Under the pieces are notes generated by a model, which ran no database searches, was not told the origin of the DNA, and saw only the letters and a list, made by a program, of their open reading frames with translations. Positions 1-9,446 of a stretch of DNA of 64,000 nt are shown here, one piece after another. Position numbers and translations under genes: made by a program. Numbering within the stretch: position 1 is the first letter of the stretch; each line of letters opens with the position of its first letter. This DNA comes from Gammaproteobacteria bacterium. Its GTDB lineage: Bacteria; Pseudomonadota; Gammaproteobacteria; Pseudomonadales; Azotimanducaceae. Where the stretch lies: NCBI GenBank assembly GCA_005799745.1, contig SYFY01000192.1:19742-83741 (forward strand), in the 5' to 3' direction.

Positions 1-95
1 GAAGCGGAACCCGCAGCCCCGGGCAGCGGAGGCTGTCTGGTTCGATGTAAGACGGCTACGCCCTCAGGGGATAGCGCCTGATTCTGTAGGACTCG

Positions 96-308
96 TCAAC
101 GATCTCCAGGCTGCCGGCGATCCAGGATCAGCCAGCAGACGAGATATGCAGCGATCACGAGTTTCGGAATGAAAAGTGCTGTGATCACGGTGGCCACGCG
201 AATGATGTCCGGGTCCATGGAGAGCGTCCGACCGATTCCGGCGCAAACGCCGGCCAGCCAACCGCGTTGTTTGTCGAGTTTGAGTTCAGCACGAAGGTAA
301 CGACGCAT
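96..308 (-). CDS. PspC-domain membrane protein
   Basis: A 70-residue protein with the PspC (phage-shock protein C) signature: a short charged N-terminus, then 'GWLAGVCAGIGR' and the 'DPDIIRV' segment, followed by one hydrophobic helix (about residues 40-62) and a basic tail. PspC domains sit in the inner membrane and are linked to envelope-stress sensing. No pspA, pspB or pspF is visible nearby, so a classical psp operon is not supported here. It lies just downstream of a small ORF on the same strand with a short gap. The family call is firm and the physiological role is inferred. Confidence 0.85.
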   Translation of the reverse strand: MRRYLRAELKLDKQRGWLAGVCAGIGRTLSMDPDIIRVATVITALFIPKLVIAAYLVCWLILDRRQPGDR

Positions 309-323
309 CTTGGGGTGCTCCGC

Positions 324-587
324 TTATCGGGTTGAAATGAGCCGGCTAGAGATCACCGGCTGACTCAGAGAAGAATTGATGACCGCTGGACGCGCATCAA
401 GGCTCTGGCATTGGCCACACAACATGACCCACGCATCCGCCCGACCCGCACGTGCACTGAAGTCTGCGAGGGCGAACAAGGTGATCGACAGGATCAACAG
501 CAAAGCGACGGTGGCTGGGCTTGGATTTTCGAGGAGCTGGAGGCGTTGAAAGTTCACGTCGTATTTCCTGGCTTTTTTTGAGTGCAT
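324..587 (-). CDS. small one-helix membrane protein, unknown
   Basis: A possible 87-residue protein starting with 'MHSKKARKYD', containing one hydrophobic segment (about residues 26-44) and a polar C-terminus with a 'CGQC' pair. It sits 15 bp upstream of the PspC-like gene on the same strand and could be co-transcribed with it. I recognise no family. Support is only the open frame, the membrane segment and the spacing, so it may not be a real gene. Confidence 0.35.
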   Translation of the reverse strand: MHSKKARKYDVNFQRLQLLENPSPATVALLLILSITLFALADFSARAGRADAWVMLCGQCQSLDARPAVINSSLSQPVISSRLISTR

Positions 588-762
588 TGGGGTAATCAAT
601 CTTCGTGCCAGCTTTTACAGCCTGTTTACGAGGGGAAGTTGGCGTTAATCGTCTGTTCAGACAGGAGAGTGGTGGTGAAGTTCGCCACCGGTTGGTCAGA
701 AGTACGTTTTTTTCACGCCGGGCATCTGTTTCGGAAAACGCTGAGTGAACTTAGGGGGATGT

Positions 763-2382
763 GTGGATTTTCATTTCGCAACGTTGTTTGAAGCCATCGC
801 CGATGCGCAGCCGGAGCGAACGGCATTGATCGGAGACGGCAAACGCCGCACCTGGCGGGAGTTCGATGACCGTGCTGCACGTATTGCCACCATTCTGATG
901 GCTCACGGTCTCGGCCAGGACAGCAAGGTCGGGATCTACCTGCACAACTCACCGGAATACCTCGAGACGCACCACAGCGTGTTCAAGATTCGTGGTTGCC
1001 CGATCAACGTGAACTACCGCTACAAGACCGACGAGCTGGTGTATCTGCTCGACAACGCGGATGTGGAAGCGGTGGTGTTCCAGGCGCAATACGCCGCACG
1101 CATTTGGGAGATTCGCAATCGGCTTCCGAAAGTGAAGCTGTATCTGCAAATCGACGATGGCACGGAGTCGTTGCTCAAGGGTGCTGTGGATTTTGAGCGG
1201 GGTATTCTCTCGGCAACGGCCATGCCACGAATCGAACGCAGTGGCGATGACGTCTACATGCTCTATACCGGAGGGACCACCGGTATGCCTAAGGGGGTGA
1301 TGTATCCCGGCGGTGGTTTCTGCCAGTTTTTTATCGCCATGGGGGCAGGTGGGCGGGGCTTGCCGGTGCCTGCGACCATCGGCGGTGCGATAGAACTCCT
1401 GCCAAAGATCGATCCTCGCCCGGTGAGTCTGCCGGCTTGTCCGCTCATGCACGGCACAGGCATTTGGCTCGGCGCACTCATGCCGCTCGCCATGGGAGGG
1501 ACCGTGGTGACGACTTCCAGACTTGGCCTTGACCCGGATTTTCTTTGGGAACTTTGCGAGACCCACCGCGTGAGTGACCTTGTGATCGTGGGTGATGCAT
1601 TCGCCAAAACGTTGTTATCAGCGCTCGATCAAGCAGCCACGCGGGGGAATCCTTACGACGTGTCCAGCGTGAAGCAGATCATCTCGAGCGGGGTGATGTG
1701 GAGTGCTGAAACCAAGACTGCGCTGCTGCGTCATGGTGATTTTGCGCTGCTGGATGTGATGGGCTCTACGGAAGGCGGCATGAGTTCTTCCCTGACCACC
1801 CGCGCTGCCGTTGCAAAGACAGCGAAGTTCACGCTGAACGAAGGCGTACGTGTATTCACCGATGAAGGGCAACCTGTCAAAGCCGGATCGGGTGAAATCG
1901 GTCGTGTGGCGACTTCGGGGTTTGTGCCGCTCGGCTATTTCAAAGATCCAGATAAATCCGCTGCTACGTTTAAAGAAATCGACGGTGTTCGCTACAGCTT
2001 CCCAGGCGACTACGCCACCGTCGAAGCTGACGGCAGTATTACGCTGCTCGGGCGGGGCAGCGTCTGCATCAATACCGGTGGGGAGAAGGTGTTTCCCGAA
2101 GAAGTTGAAGAAGCGGTGAAACGTCATCCACACATTTTCGACTGCCTTGTTGTCGGCGTGCCCGATGATCGATTCGGCCAACGTATCCTTGCCGTGGTGT
2201 CCTATCGAGACGACGCGCCGGACGCATCCCGCGGTGATGCATCCGGGTTAATTGAATTCACGCGCGATCACCTTTCGGGATACAACGTCCCTCGTTCGGT
2301 GGTGTTCGTGGATCAGGTTCGGTGCGCGCCGAATGGCAAGGCGGACTACAAATGGGCGAAGCAGGTAGCGTTGCAAGCCTGA
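763..2382 (+). CDS. acyl-CoA synthetase (AMP-binding, FadD-like)
   Basis: A 539-residue member of the ANL superfamily, which activates a carboxylic acid to its acyl-AMP and then to the CoA thioester. The P-loop 'YTGGTTGMPKGVMY' and the C-terminal lysine region 'APNGKADYKW' are both present, so the enzyme is complete. GTG at 763 is chosen because the protein then begins 'VDFHFATLFEAIADAQPER', the usual start of this subfamily, and an AGGGGGA ribosome site lies just before it. An earlier in-frame GTG at 745 adds six residues. It stands alone ahead of the GGDEF gene. The acid substrate cannot be told from sequence. Confidence 0.9.
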   Translation: MDFHFATLFEAIADAQPERTALIGDGKRRTWREFDDRAARIATILMAHGLGQDSKVGIYLHNSPEYLETHHSVFKIRGCPINVNYRYKTDELVYLLDNADVEAVVFQAQYAARIWEIRNRLPKVKLYLQIDDGTESLLKGAVDFERGILSATAMPRIERSGDDVYMLYTGGTTGMPKGVMYPGGGFCQFFIAMGAGGRGLPVPATIGGAIELLPKIDPRPVSLPACPLMHGTGIWLGALMPLAMGGTVVTTSRLGLDPDFLWELCETHRVSDLVIVGDAFAKTLLSALDQAATRGNPYDVSSVKQIISSGVMWSAETKTALLRHGDFALLDVMGSTEGGMSSSLTTRAAVAKTAKFTLNEGVRVFTDEGQPVKAGSGEIGRVATSGFVPLGYFKDPDKSAATFKEIDGVRYSFPGDYATVEADGSITLLGRGSVCINTGGEKVFPEEVEEAVKRHPHIFDCLVVGVPDDRFGQRILAVVSYRDDAPDASRGDASGLIEFTRDHLSGYNVPRSVVFVDQVRCAPNGKADYKWAKQVALQA

Positions 2383-2476
2383 TCTTGGCGCGAACTTGAA
2401 CTGAGTTGTAGGCACGCAGAGCGGCAATTTCTAAATCCTGTACTAGCTTTAGGGGTGAGTAGAAGGAAAAGCCCCT

Positions 2477-3502
2477 ATGCCGACTCATTTTGATATCTCT
2501 GTAGACGAATCCGTTCAACTGCTGAAACGTGTGCTGCCGATCAGGAGCCAGCAGCGTGTTCCAACCATTCCGGAGAACTACGCCGTTTGGTTCGAATACA
2601 TCAGCAACCGCGATGACCAGCTAAGCCAGGAAGTAGAAGAGCACATCAAGGGTGGGCTCACGTTTTCTGCAGACGTGTGCCAGCGATTGTATGAAAAGTA
2701 CTTCGTCGATGAAGTCGCAAGCGAAGTGGATGGCATCCAATGTGCGGTTCGCGAAGCCGTCAACTCGGTGCTGCAAGAGGTAGGTGCTCTCGGCTCAGAC
2801 ATGTCGGGATATTCGGATATTCTGGCGTCTGCGGGCCTCACCCTCAATGACAACCCGACTCAGGATGACCTGAACAACCTGGTTGTACAGCTTGTGAGGG
2901 AAACGACGAAGACTCGCGGGCGAGCTAAAGAAGTGGAGTCGTCGCTGACGACGATGGCAGCTGAACTCACGGAAATGCGGTCGCAGATCAATACGCTGAA
3001 CCGCGATTCACGAACCGATGCGTTGACCGGTGTCGCCAATCGACGTGCGTTCGACGAGGCCATGGTTCGGATGACCACGGAGTCCCAAGCAGAAGGCACC
3101 GATTTGTGTCTGGTGTTGATCGATATCGATCACTTCAAGAAGTTCAACGATACACATGGTCATCTGGTCGGCGACCAGGTGTTGCGATTTGTCGGCCAGG
3201 AAATGCAATAGTGCGTGAAAGGCCGCGATCTTTTGGCACGTTATGGTGGCGAAGATTTTGCGATTTTACTGCCTTCTACGCCCATCGATGGCGCATCAAT
3301 ATTGGCAGAGAGCATCCGCGCCATCATCGAGGCACAGCGGGTTCATTCCGAAAACTCGACGGAGCCCCTCAAGGTTACGGTGTCGATGGGTGTCTCTCGC
3401 TATTGCGCCGGTGAAACCGCGTCAGACTTCATCGAACGTTCCGACACCACACTCTACGAATCGAAGAAAGCCGGCCGCAATCGCGTGACACGCGAATCTT
3501 AA
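2477..3502 (+). pseudogene. GGDEF-domain protein interrupted by an in-frame TAG
   Basis: A diguanylate-cyclase-type protein. An alpha-helical N-terminal region (about residues 1-165) with a coiled-coil-like stretch precedes a GGDEF domain starting near 'DALTGVANRRAFDE'. Translation stops at TAG 3209-3211, yet the same frame continues directly with '[16 protein letters not shown]' and runs to TAA at 3500-3502, giving 341 residues if the TAG were read. The signature reads GGEDF rather than GGDEF or GGEEF, and no RxxD inhibitory site is seen, so activity would be doubtful even without the stop. CAG or AAG to TAG is the simplest single change. A GAAGGAAAA ribosome site precedes the ATG. Confidence 0.85.
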
Positions 3503-3510
3503 TCAACCTG

Positions 3511-3543
3511 TCAGCACCATCCTGTCGATGGTGGTGCTGATTT
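3511..3543 (+). terminator. hairpin terminator after the GGDEF gene
   Basis: TCAGCACCATC pairs with GATGGTGGTGCTGA (with a three-base bulge) around a five-base loop, followed by TTT. It lies directly after the GGDEF gene and before the next start. Confidence 0.5.
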
Positions 3544-3598
3544 GAGTTGTCACACTAGGCTGGCACAATCACGGGTCTGCCGACTGAATGCTTCTGTG

Positions 3599-4579
3599 AT
3601 GCGCAAGACAGCCTTTTCTCTACTCTTTCTACTCATTACCTCCGTTCACTCGGCTGAACCCATCGATCCACTTCTTGTTCGCAACACTTCACCGGTGGCG
3701 CAGTTGTTCGGAGTGCCCACGTTTGTTGGAAATCGAGAGGGGCAGCGCTTTACGATCGATCACGGCAACATCTTCAGCGGAACCTCGAAGGATGGTGTTG
3801 AAGCGGTATTCGACGGTGAAACCACAGTTGCAACGTTGGCCTGGAATCATACGTCGACGAACGGCTGGAATGCAGGAGTCGAAGTGCCGTGGGTTCGACA
3901 TACAGGTGGTGCGCTCGACGGTTTCATTGAGGGCTATCACGACGTCTTTGGTTTTCCCGATGCAGGTCGCAGTCGCGCGCCCGAGGATCGATTGTTGTAT
4001 GGCATCGTGGTGGATGGCGTTACACGCCTTCGCATGGATGATCCACAAAGTGGGCTTGGCGATCTTCGTCTGCAGGTCGGCAAGACGCTCTACTCAGGTG
4101 ACCGTCATCAGCTGGCTGTGCGTGGACTTGTCAAACTTCCCACAGGTGAGGTAGATCGACTCACCGGTTCGGAAGGGACTGATGTGGGTTTGTGGATGGA
4201 GTACCGACATGCTGATTTGTTCGGCGTTGAACGCTTGAGCGCCAGCGTTCTGGGCGGAGCTCTCCACCTCGGCAAGAGCGAGTTGCTTCCTGACTACCAA
4301 CGCGACGTGATGGCCTTTGGGCACCTCGGCTTTGGTTTTCGATTCAATTCGAGGATTGAGCTTCTGGTGCAAGCCGATGTCCGCAGTGCCGCGTATGACA
4401 TTGAATCCGACATCCTGGGCCGAGCAGCTTTGCAAGGTACGCTCGGTGGCCGGGTGCGTTTGTGGGGCGACATCTGGCTTGATCTCGCGGTTGCCGAGGA
4501 TCTCTTCAGCAAGAGTTCTCCCGATGTGATCTTTCATGTGTCCCTGGAGCGTCGCGTGCCCAATCGCCAGTCGCAATGA
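3599..4579 (+). CDS. DUF3187-like exported outer-membrane-type protein
   Basis: A 326-residue protein with a clear Sec signal peptide ('MRKTAFSLLFLLITSVHSA'), so ATG 3599 is preferred to the upstream in-frame codon at 3542. The rest alternates polar and hydrophobic residues in strand-like stretches ('WMEYRHADLFGVERLSASVL', 'GHLGFGFRF'), as in an outer-membrane beta barrel. The mature N-terminus ('DPLLVRNTSPVAQLFGVP') matches what I recall of the DUF3187 family. Function is unknown. It ends just before an acyl-CoA synthetase gene on the same strand, with a GC-rich inverted repeat in the gap. Confidence 0.7.
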   Translation: MRKTAFSLLFLLITSVHSAEPIDPLLVRNTSPVAQLFGVPTFVGNREGQRFTIDHGNIFSGTSKDGVEAVFDGETTVATLAWNHTSTNGWNAGVEVPWVRHTGGALDGFIEGYHDVFGFPDAGRSRAPEDRLLYGIVVDGVTRLRMDDPQSGLGDLRLQVGKTLYSGDRHQLAVRGLVKLPTGEVDRLTGSEGTDVGLWMEYRHADLFGVERLSASVLGGALHLGKSELLPDYQRDVMAFGHLGFGFRFNSRIELLVQADVRSAAYDIESDILGRAALQGTLGGRVRLWGDIWLDLAVAEDLFSKSSPDVIFHVSLERRVPNRQSQ

Positions 4580-4637
4580 CAGTAGAGGCGGCAGGCTTGT
4601 AAACTCGCCGCCCGGAAGTTCAGGGGGGATAGACCAA

Positions 4638-6278
4638 ATGGCCATGCAACATTCGCCGCTTTTAATGTCGCGGCTGCTTGACCGTGGCGCACGACTTGCG
4701 CCCAACGAAGAAATCGTTACCGCGACCGCCACAGGTACCCGGCGGCAGTCAGTACGCGAAACCCGTTATCGGGCTCACCAATTGGCGCACGCCCTCGCGA
4801 GCGCAGGCATCCGCGTGGGTGATCGAGTCGGCACGTTTATGTGGAACGGCTCGAGGCATCTTGAGGCCTATCACGCTACCGCAGGCATGGGTGCAGTGCT
4901 GCACACCCTGAATCTGCGTCTCTCCGACAAAGACCTCGAGTACATCATCAATCATGCGAGGGACCGCATCATCATCGCCGATGCGGACACGTTGCCCCTG
5001 CTCGAAGTATTGAAAGGCCGCATGCCTTCCGTTGAACGCATCGTTGTTGCGACCGAAGACGATTCCAAAGGCTGGAAGACATCACTGCCCAACGCGGTGG
5101 ACTACGAAGACTTCATCAAAGGCCTGCCGACAACGTTCGACTGGCCCGAGATCGACGAGAACTCAGCGCTTGGACTCTGTTACACCAGCGGCACCACGGG
5201 CAACCCGAAAGGCGTCGAGTACGAACATCGCTCCCAGTACCTGCACACTATGGCGCAGTGCATGACGGACTCCATGGGGCTGTCAGCTACCGATACGCTC
5301 TGCGGCATCGTGCCGATGTTTCACGCCATGGGTTGGGGATTGCCGTGGTCAGCCATGATGCTCGGCTGCAAACAGGTCATGCCCCATCGTTTTATGGGCA
5401 TGGAAAAGATCGCGGAACTCATCTCGATGGAAGGCGTCACCGTTTCTGCGGGTGTGCCGACGATCTGGCAAGGCATCAAAGGTCTGATTGAAGCGAGCCC
5501 TGGAAAATACGACTTCAGCAACTTGAGCCGACTCACCTGTGGTGGTTCAGCACCACCCCCTTCGTTGATCCGTTGGTATTGGGATGAACTGGGTGTAGAG
5601 ATGATTCAGGGTTGGGGCATGACGGAAACGTCACCACTCGCCACCTTGTCTCGTCGCGTGATGAAACGATCGCAGCTGGCACTCTCGGAGGATGACAAGT
5701 TCCGCAACGTTGCCAAGGCGGGTCTCCTGATGCCGGGTCTTGAGCTTGACATCTTTGATTCGAACTTCAATCGTCTGCCTCACGATGGCGAAACCGTAGG
5801 TGAAATCCTTGTGCGTGGGCCATGGATCTGTTCCGAGTACTACAACAATCCACAGCCTGAAAAATTCCATGACGGTTGGCTCGTTACAGGTGATGTCGGC
5901 AAGATCGACCCCGAGGAATACCTCATCATCAGTGATCGATCGAAGGACCTCGTGAAGAGTGGTGGTGAGTGGATTTCATCCGTAGACCTCGAGAATCATA
6001 TTGTCGCGATGCCGGGCGTCGCCTCAGCCTGTGTCGTCGCTCAGCCCCATCCCAAGTGGGATGAGCGCCCCGTGGCACTCGTCGTTATGCGAGACGGTGC
6101 AACCCTCGACAAAACAGCCGTGCTTGCACACTGCGCGAAGGCGTTCGCCAAGTGGCAGTTGCCTGACGACGTGCTTGAGGTGAAGACCATTCCGCTCACG
6201 TCTACCGGCAAGATGGATAAGAAGGTCGTGCGTGCTGATCTTCAAGATCGTGGTTACGTGTTGCCGGATTTGCGGTAA
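4638..6278 (+). CDS. long-chain fatty-acid-CoA ligase-type enzyme
   Basis: A 546-residue ANL-superfamily ligase. The P-loop 'CYTSGTTGNPKGVEY', the 'GWGMTETSPL' motif, the hinge 'GDVGKIDPEEY' and the C-terminal 'LTSTGKMDKK' lysine motif are all present and in the usual order. ATG 4638 has a strong AGGGGGGA ribosome site 8 bases upstream, so the longer frame starting at 4536 is rejected. It is the first gene of a tightly spaced run with a GST-like protein and a flavin oxidoreductase, which suggests degradation of an organic acid. The acid is not identified. Confidence 0.92.
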   Translation: MAMQHSPLLMSRLLDRGARLAPNEEIVTATATGTRRQSVRETRYRAHQLAHALASAGIRVGDRVGTFMWNGSRHLEAYHATAGMGAVLHTLNLRLSDKDLEYIINHARDRIIIADADTLPLLEVLKGRMPSVERIVVATEDDSKGWKTSLPNAVDYEDFIKGLPTTFDWPEIDENSALGLCYTSGTTGNPKGVEYEHRSQYLHTMAQCMTDSMGLSATDTLCGIVPMFHAMGWGLPWSAMMLGCKQVMPHRFMGMEKIAELISMEGVTVSAGVPTIWQGIKGLIEASPGKYDFSNLSRLTCGGSAPPPSLIRWYWDELGVEMIQGWGMTETSPLATLSRRVMKRSQLALSEDDKFRNVAKAGLLMPGLELDIFDSNFNRLPHDGETVGEILVRGPWICSEYYNNPQPEKFHDGWLVTGDVGKIDPEEYLIISDRSKDLVKSGGEWISSVDLENHIVAMPGVASACVVAQPHPKWDERPVALVVMRDGATLDKTAVLAHCAKAFAKWQLPDDVLEVKTIPLTSTGKMDKKVVRADLQDRGYVLPDLR

Positions 6279-6311
6279 CCCGATGGAAACCACCCCTGAG
6301 AAAAGCACACG

Positions 6312-7064
6312 ATGACCGACTACACCTCGATTGAAAGCATCCGCTTGGCCTCCGGGCTGCGAATGGCTTGTTTGCGTGGCATTCCCTCACCCTGGAGCGA
6401 AGCAGCCAAGGGCATCTTTCGCGTAAAGCGGTTGAGTTGCCTCTATGGCGCGCAATTTGACGGTGACTCTGATAACGCCATCGCGCACTATTACGGCAAT
6501 TCCTCCGTACCCGTTGTGCTCTATAACGATGAGAAGCCACGCACTGGCTGGGCGGAGATTCTGGTCCTCGCCGAGCGCCTGACCGACTCGATGCCGCTGA
6601 TCCCTGACGATGCCGATGAGCGGGCCGACCTTTTTGGAATCGCTCACGAAATCTGCGGTGAAATGGGTCTCGGTTGGTCCTACCGTCTGGTGATGGTGGG
6701 TGATGGTCAAGGCGGCGCATTTCCCTCAGGAGTGACACGTTATCTGGCAGGGAAATATGGACACAATCCCGTTCACGCGAGCGCAGCACTGAAACGTGTG
6801 ATCTCGATCCTGCGGATGCTCAGCCAACGCCTCGAAGCGTCGGAATTTCTCACGGGCAGCCAGCTCACAGCTGCTGACATCTATTGGGCGACCTTCGCCA
6901 ACCTGATCATTCCGCTGCCGGAGGATCTGATGCCGACGGTGCCCATGATCCGCAAAGCCTATGAGTGCAAGGACGAACGCGTGCTCGAAGCAATTTCACC
7001 GCGACTTGCCGCCCATCAGCGTCGCATCTATGAAGAATTCCTGGAACTCCCGGTACAACTTTAG
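6312..7064 (+). CDS. glutathione S-transferase-like protein
   Basis: A 250-residue protein with a thioredoxin-like N-terminal part ('SSVPVVLYNDEKPRTGWAEI') and a helical C-terminal part holding the GST signature 'FLTGSQLTAADIYWATF'. GST-like proteins bind or use glutathione, but the catalytic Ser/Tyr/Cys is not obvious here ('LRMACLRGIPSPWSEAAKG'). It lies 33 bp after the ligase gene and 8 bp before the flavin oxidoreductase, almost certainly in one operon. The role in the pathway is unknown. Confidence 0.78.
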   Translation: MTDYTSIESIRLASGLRMACLRGIPSPWSEAAKGIFRVKRLSCLYGAQFDGDSDNAIAHYYGNSSVPVVLYNDEKPRTGWAEILVLAERLTDSMPLIPDDADERADLFGIAHEICGEMGLGWSYRLVMVGDGQGGAFPSGVTRYLAGKYGHNPVHASAALKRVISILRMLSQRLEASEFLTGSQLTAADIYWATFANLIIPLPEDLMPTVPMIRKAYECKDERVLEAISPRLAAHQRRIYEEFLELPVQL

Positions 7065-7072
7065 GAACCCCT

Positions 7073-8011
7073 ATGAAATTCGATAATCGTGTTACCCGTC
7101 ATCTGGGTGTAGAAACCCCTATTGTGCAGGCACCGATGGGTTGGATTGCCCGTTCGCAGCTGGCTTCAGCCGTTAGCAACTCCGGCGCATTCGGGATCAT
7201 CGAAACGTCGTCCGGTGAGCTGGATGCGGTTCGTGAAGAAATCCGCAAGATGCGCAAGCTCACCGATAAGCCCTTTGGTGTGAACATCGCGCAAGCCTTC
7301 GTGCGTGACCCCAACATCGTGCAGTTCGTGATCGACGAAGGTGTGAAGTTCGTGACCACTTCTGCGGGGAATCCTGAGCGATACACCGAAGAGCTTAAAA
7401 AAGCGGGGCTCACCGTTTATCACGTGGTACCCAGCCTTTCGGCTGCAAAAAAGGCGGTGGAGGTCGGTGTTGACGGCCTTGTTGTTGAAGGTGGTGAAGG
7501 TGGTGGATTCAAGAACCCGAGAGATGTCGCCACCATGGTGCTGCTGCCACTGGTACGTTCACAGGTGAAGGTGCCGATCATCGCTGCAGGTGGATTTGTC
7601 GATGGCGCGACGATGGCGGCTGCATTTGCTCTGGGTGCCGAGGGAATTCAAATGGGTACCCGAATGGTCTCAGCTGCAGAATCTCCGGTCCATGCCAACT
7701 GGAAACAGGCCATCATCAACGCCAAAGAAACCGACACCGTTTTCCTCAATCGTAAGTTCTCTCCAGCACTGCGTGCTTTGCGTACTGAAAAAACCTCGCG
7801 GCTTGAGTTCGACACTGAAAAGAACGTCATGGGCGAGTTCGGTCGCGCGATCGATCTGTATTTTGGCGGTGACATGGAAGCGGCGATTGCACTGACCGGT
7901 CAGGTCGCCGGGCGCATCGATTCAGTCCGGCCCGTCGGCGAGATCATTGCCGAAGTGCGTAATGACTTCTTCAAGGTCATCAGCGAACTGAACCATACCT
8001 ACGCGAGCTGA
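7073..8011 (+). CDS. NAD(P)H-dependent flavin oxidoreductase (nitronate monooxygenase family)
   Basis: A 312-residue TIM-barrel FMN enzyme. It starts with the family-typical 'ETPIVQAPMGWIA', has the glycine-rich phosphate-binding 'VVEGGEGGGF' loop and the 'IIAAGGFVDGATMAAA' and 'GAEGIQMGTRMV' segments. Relatives either oxidise nitronates or reduce enoyl groups (FabK-like). In an operon with an acyl-CoA ligase, a role on a CoA ester is possible, but that is inference. The next gene is convergent. Confidence 0.85.
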   Translation: MKFDNRVTRHLGVETPIVQAPMGWIARSQLASAVSNSGAFGIIETSSGELDAVREEIRKMRKLTDKPFGVNIAQAFVRDPNIVQFVIDEGVKFVTTSAGNPERYTEELKKAGLTVYHVVPSLSAAKKAVEVGVDGLVVEGGEGGGFKNPRDVATMVLLPLVRSQVKVPIIAAGGFVDGATMAAAFALGAEGIQMGTRMVSAAESPVHANWKQAIINAKETDTVFLNRKFSPALRALRTEKTSRLEFDTEKNVMGEFGRAIDLYFGGDMEAAIALTGQVAGRIDSVRPVGEIIAEVRNDFFKVISELNHTYAS

Positions 8012-8022
8012 TCTTTTTTTGT

Positions 8023-9357
8023 TTAGCGCGAAATCCAGGGTCGCTGCCAAGTCAGCGCCTTGGCGTTACGCGCACCTGTAAGCTGCCCTTCGCGATAAAC
8101 GTGTGCACCATTGACGAAGGTGTGGTGGATCTCGTGGCTGAAGTGAACACCGGTAAACGGTGACCAACTACATTTCGACAACACACCCGGATTACCGTAG
8201 CGCGGGTTGCCCACGACCACGAGGTCTGCGAAATAACCCTCTCGCAAATATCCTCGTTCGGCGACCCCGAATCGAATCGCTGGTGCGTGGGCTGTCTTGT
8301 GAACGACACGTTCGATGCTGAATGTGCCGTCATTCACGCGCTCAAACAACGACAACAAAGCGTGTTGCACGAGTGGCAAACCCGAAGGTGCACTCAGGTA
8401 ACCCCGTGCCTTTTCTTCGATGGTGTGCGGCGCATGGTCCGTGGCGATGACATCGATGACATCGCCATTCACTGCGGCTTGCAACGCCGCCCGATCTGCC
8501 GCGGTTTTGACAGCGGGGTTGCACTTGATGTCCGTGCCGCGGGTTGCATAGTCCTCAGCGCTGAAGAACAGGTGATGCGCACATACCTCTGCGCTGATCT
8601 GTTTGAATTCAACGGGACCGGGCTGAAAGAGCGACATCTCTTTGGCCGTGGTGAGATGCAACACGTGCAGACGCGTGCCGTGTTTTTTGGCGAGCCCTAC
8701 CGCGAGTGTTGAAGACAACCAACAGGCTTCTTCCGACCGGATGATGTGATGTTCGCTGCAAGGCACATCGTCGCCCCATTTCTCGCGCGCGAGTTTTTCA
8801 TTGCGGATGATGGTGGGCGTGTCTTCGCAGTGGGTTGCTACCAGGTGCGGCGTGTTGGCGAAGATGGCTTCAAGGGTTGCGGGATTGTCGACGAGCATGT
8901 TGCCGTTGCTCGCACCCATGAACACTTTTACACCGCAGGCGAGATCAGGATTGTGTGACTTGATGTCTTCAAGGTTGTCGTTCGTTGCGCCGAGATAGAA
9001 GGCGTAGTTCCCCAACGACGAGACAGCGGCGCGCGCCAGTTTGTCTCGCAACGCTGGTTCATTGATGGTTTGTGGTGTGGTGTTCGGCATCTCCATGAAG
9101 CTGGTGATGCCACCAGCAATAGCAGCGCGGGATTCTGTTGCCATATCCCCTTTATGCTCGAACCCCGGCTCACGAAAGTGCACTTGCCCATCGATCATGC
9201 CAGGCAGCAACCACGCCCCACCAAGGTCAATGACGGCTGCGGTAGCCGGCGCAGCTACGTTGATACCGGCGATACGCTCACCGGTGATCAAGAGTTCCCC
9301 TTCGATGATGCGGCCTTCGTTCACCATGCGGGCGTTAATCAGGCGGGTGCTGCTCAT
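8023..9357 (-). CDS. pyrC: dihydroorotase
   Basis: A 444-residue amidohydrolase. Metal ligands are visible: 'DGQVHFREPG' (HxR in the first strand), the probably carbamylated lysine in 'GVKVFMGAS', 'THCEDT', 'HVLHL' and the aspartate of 'ATDHAPH'. Dihydroorotases carry out ring closure of carbamoyl-aspartate in pyrimidine synthesis, and the HFREPG form is typical of them. ATG 9357 has an AGGA ribosome site and yields the conserved start 'MSSTRLINARMV'. The gene is divergent from the barrel gene at 9477 and its promoter overlaps a CRP-type operator. A related hydantoinase or allantoinase role is less likely. Confidence 0.88.
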   Translation of the reverse strand: MSSTRLINARMVNEGRIIEGELLITGERIAGINVAAPATAAVIDLGGAWLLPGMIDGQVHFREPGFEHKGDMATESRAAIAGGITSFMEMPNTTPQTINEPALRDKLARAAVSSLGNYAFYLGATNDNLEDIKSHNPDLACGVKVFMGASNGNMLVDNPATLEAIFANTPHLVATHCEDTPTIIRNEKLAREKWGDDVPCSEHHIIRSEEACWLSSTLAVGLAKKHGTRLHVLHLTTAKEMSLFQPGPVEFKQISAEVCAHHLFFSAEDYATRGTDIKCNPAVKTAADRAALQAAVNGDVIDVIATDHAPHTIEEKARGYLSAPSGLPLVQHALLSLFERVNDGTFSIERVVHKTAHAPAIRFGVAERGYLREGYFADLVVVGNPRYGNPGVLSKCSWSPFTGVHFSHEIHHTFVNGAHVYREGQLTGARNAKALTWQRPWISR

Positions 9358-9382
9358 GGGCAAAAATCCTTTGAAGTGCGCC

Positions 9383-9410
9383 AGTATACGGTCGGAAATG
9401 GCAGTGTGAA
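9383..9410 (-). promoter_or_regulatory. sigma70-type promoter for the dihydroorotase gene
   Basis: On the minus strand TTCACA (-35, 9405-9410) and TATACT (-10, 9383-9388) are 16 bases apart, predicting a start near 9376 and a leader of about 19 bases. The -35 box lies inside the left half of the CRP-type operator. Confidence 0.55.
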
Positions 9411-9420
9411 CGTGTTCACA
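9405..9420. promoter_or_regulatory. perfect CRP/Vfr-type operator (TGTGA-N6-TCACA)
   Basis: TGTGA-ACGTGT-TCACA matches the CRP consensus in both half-sites. Its centre is about 41 bases upstream of the start predicted from the plus-strand -10 box TATACT at 9441-9446, the class II activator position. It also covers the -35 box of the divergent gene. Confidence 0.6.
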
Positions 9421-9440
9421 GCACATCTGGGATCACGATC

Positions 9441-9446
9441 TATACT
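9441..9446 (+). promoter_or_regulatory. -10 box for the barrel-protein gene
   Basis: TATACT, 31 bases upstream of the ATG at 9477. No good -35 box is seen 16-18 bases before it, and the CRP-type site occupies that place, as in class II activated promoters. Confidence 0.5.

Noticed and set aside
1..95. End of an upstream gene at the left edge
   Set aside because: Too little sequence is present to choose a frame or recognise a family.
4587..4612. GGCGGC/GCCGCC inverted repeat as a terminator
   Set aside because: Only six pairs around a 14-base loop and no U-tract; it is too weak to call.
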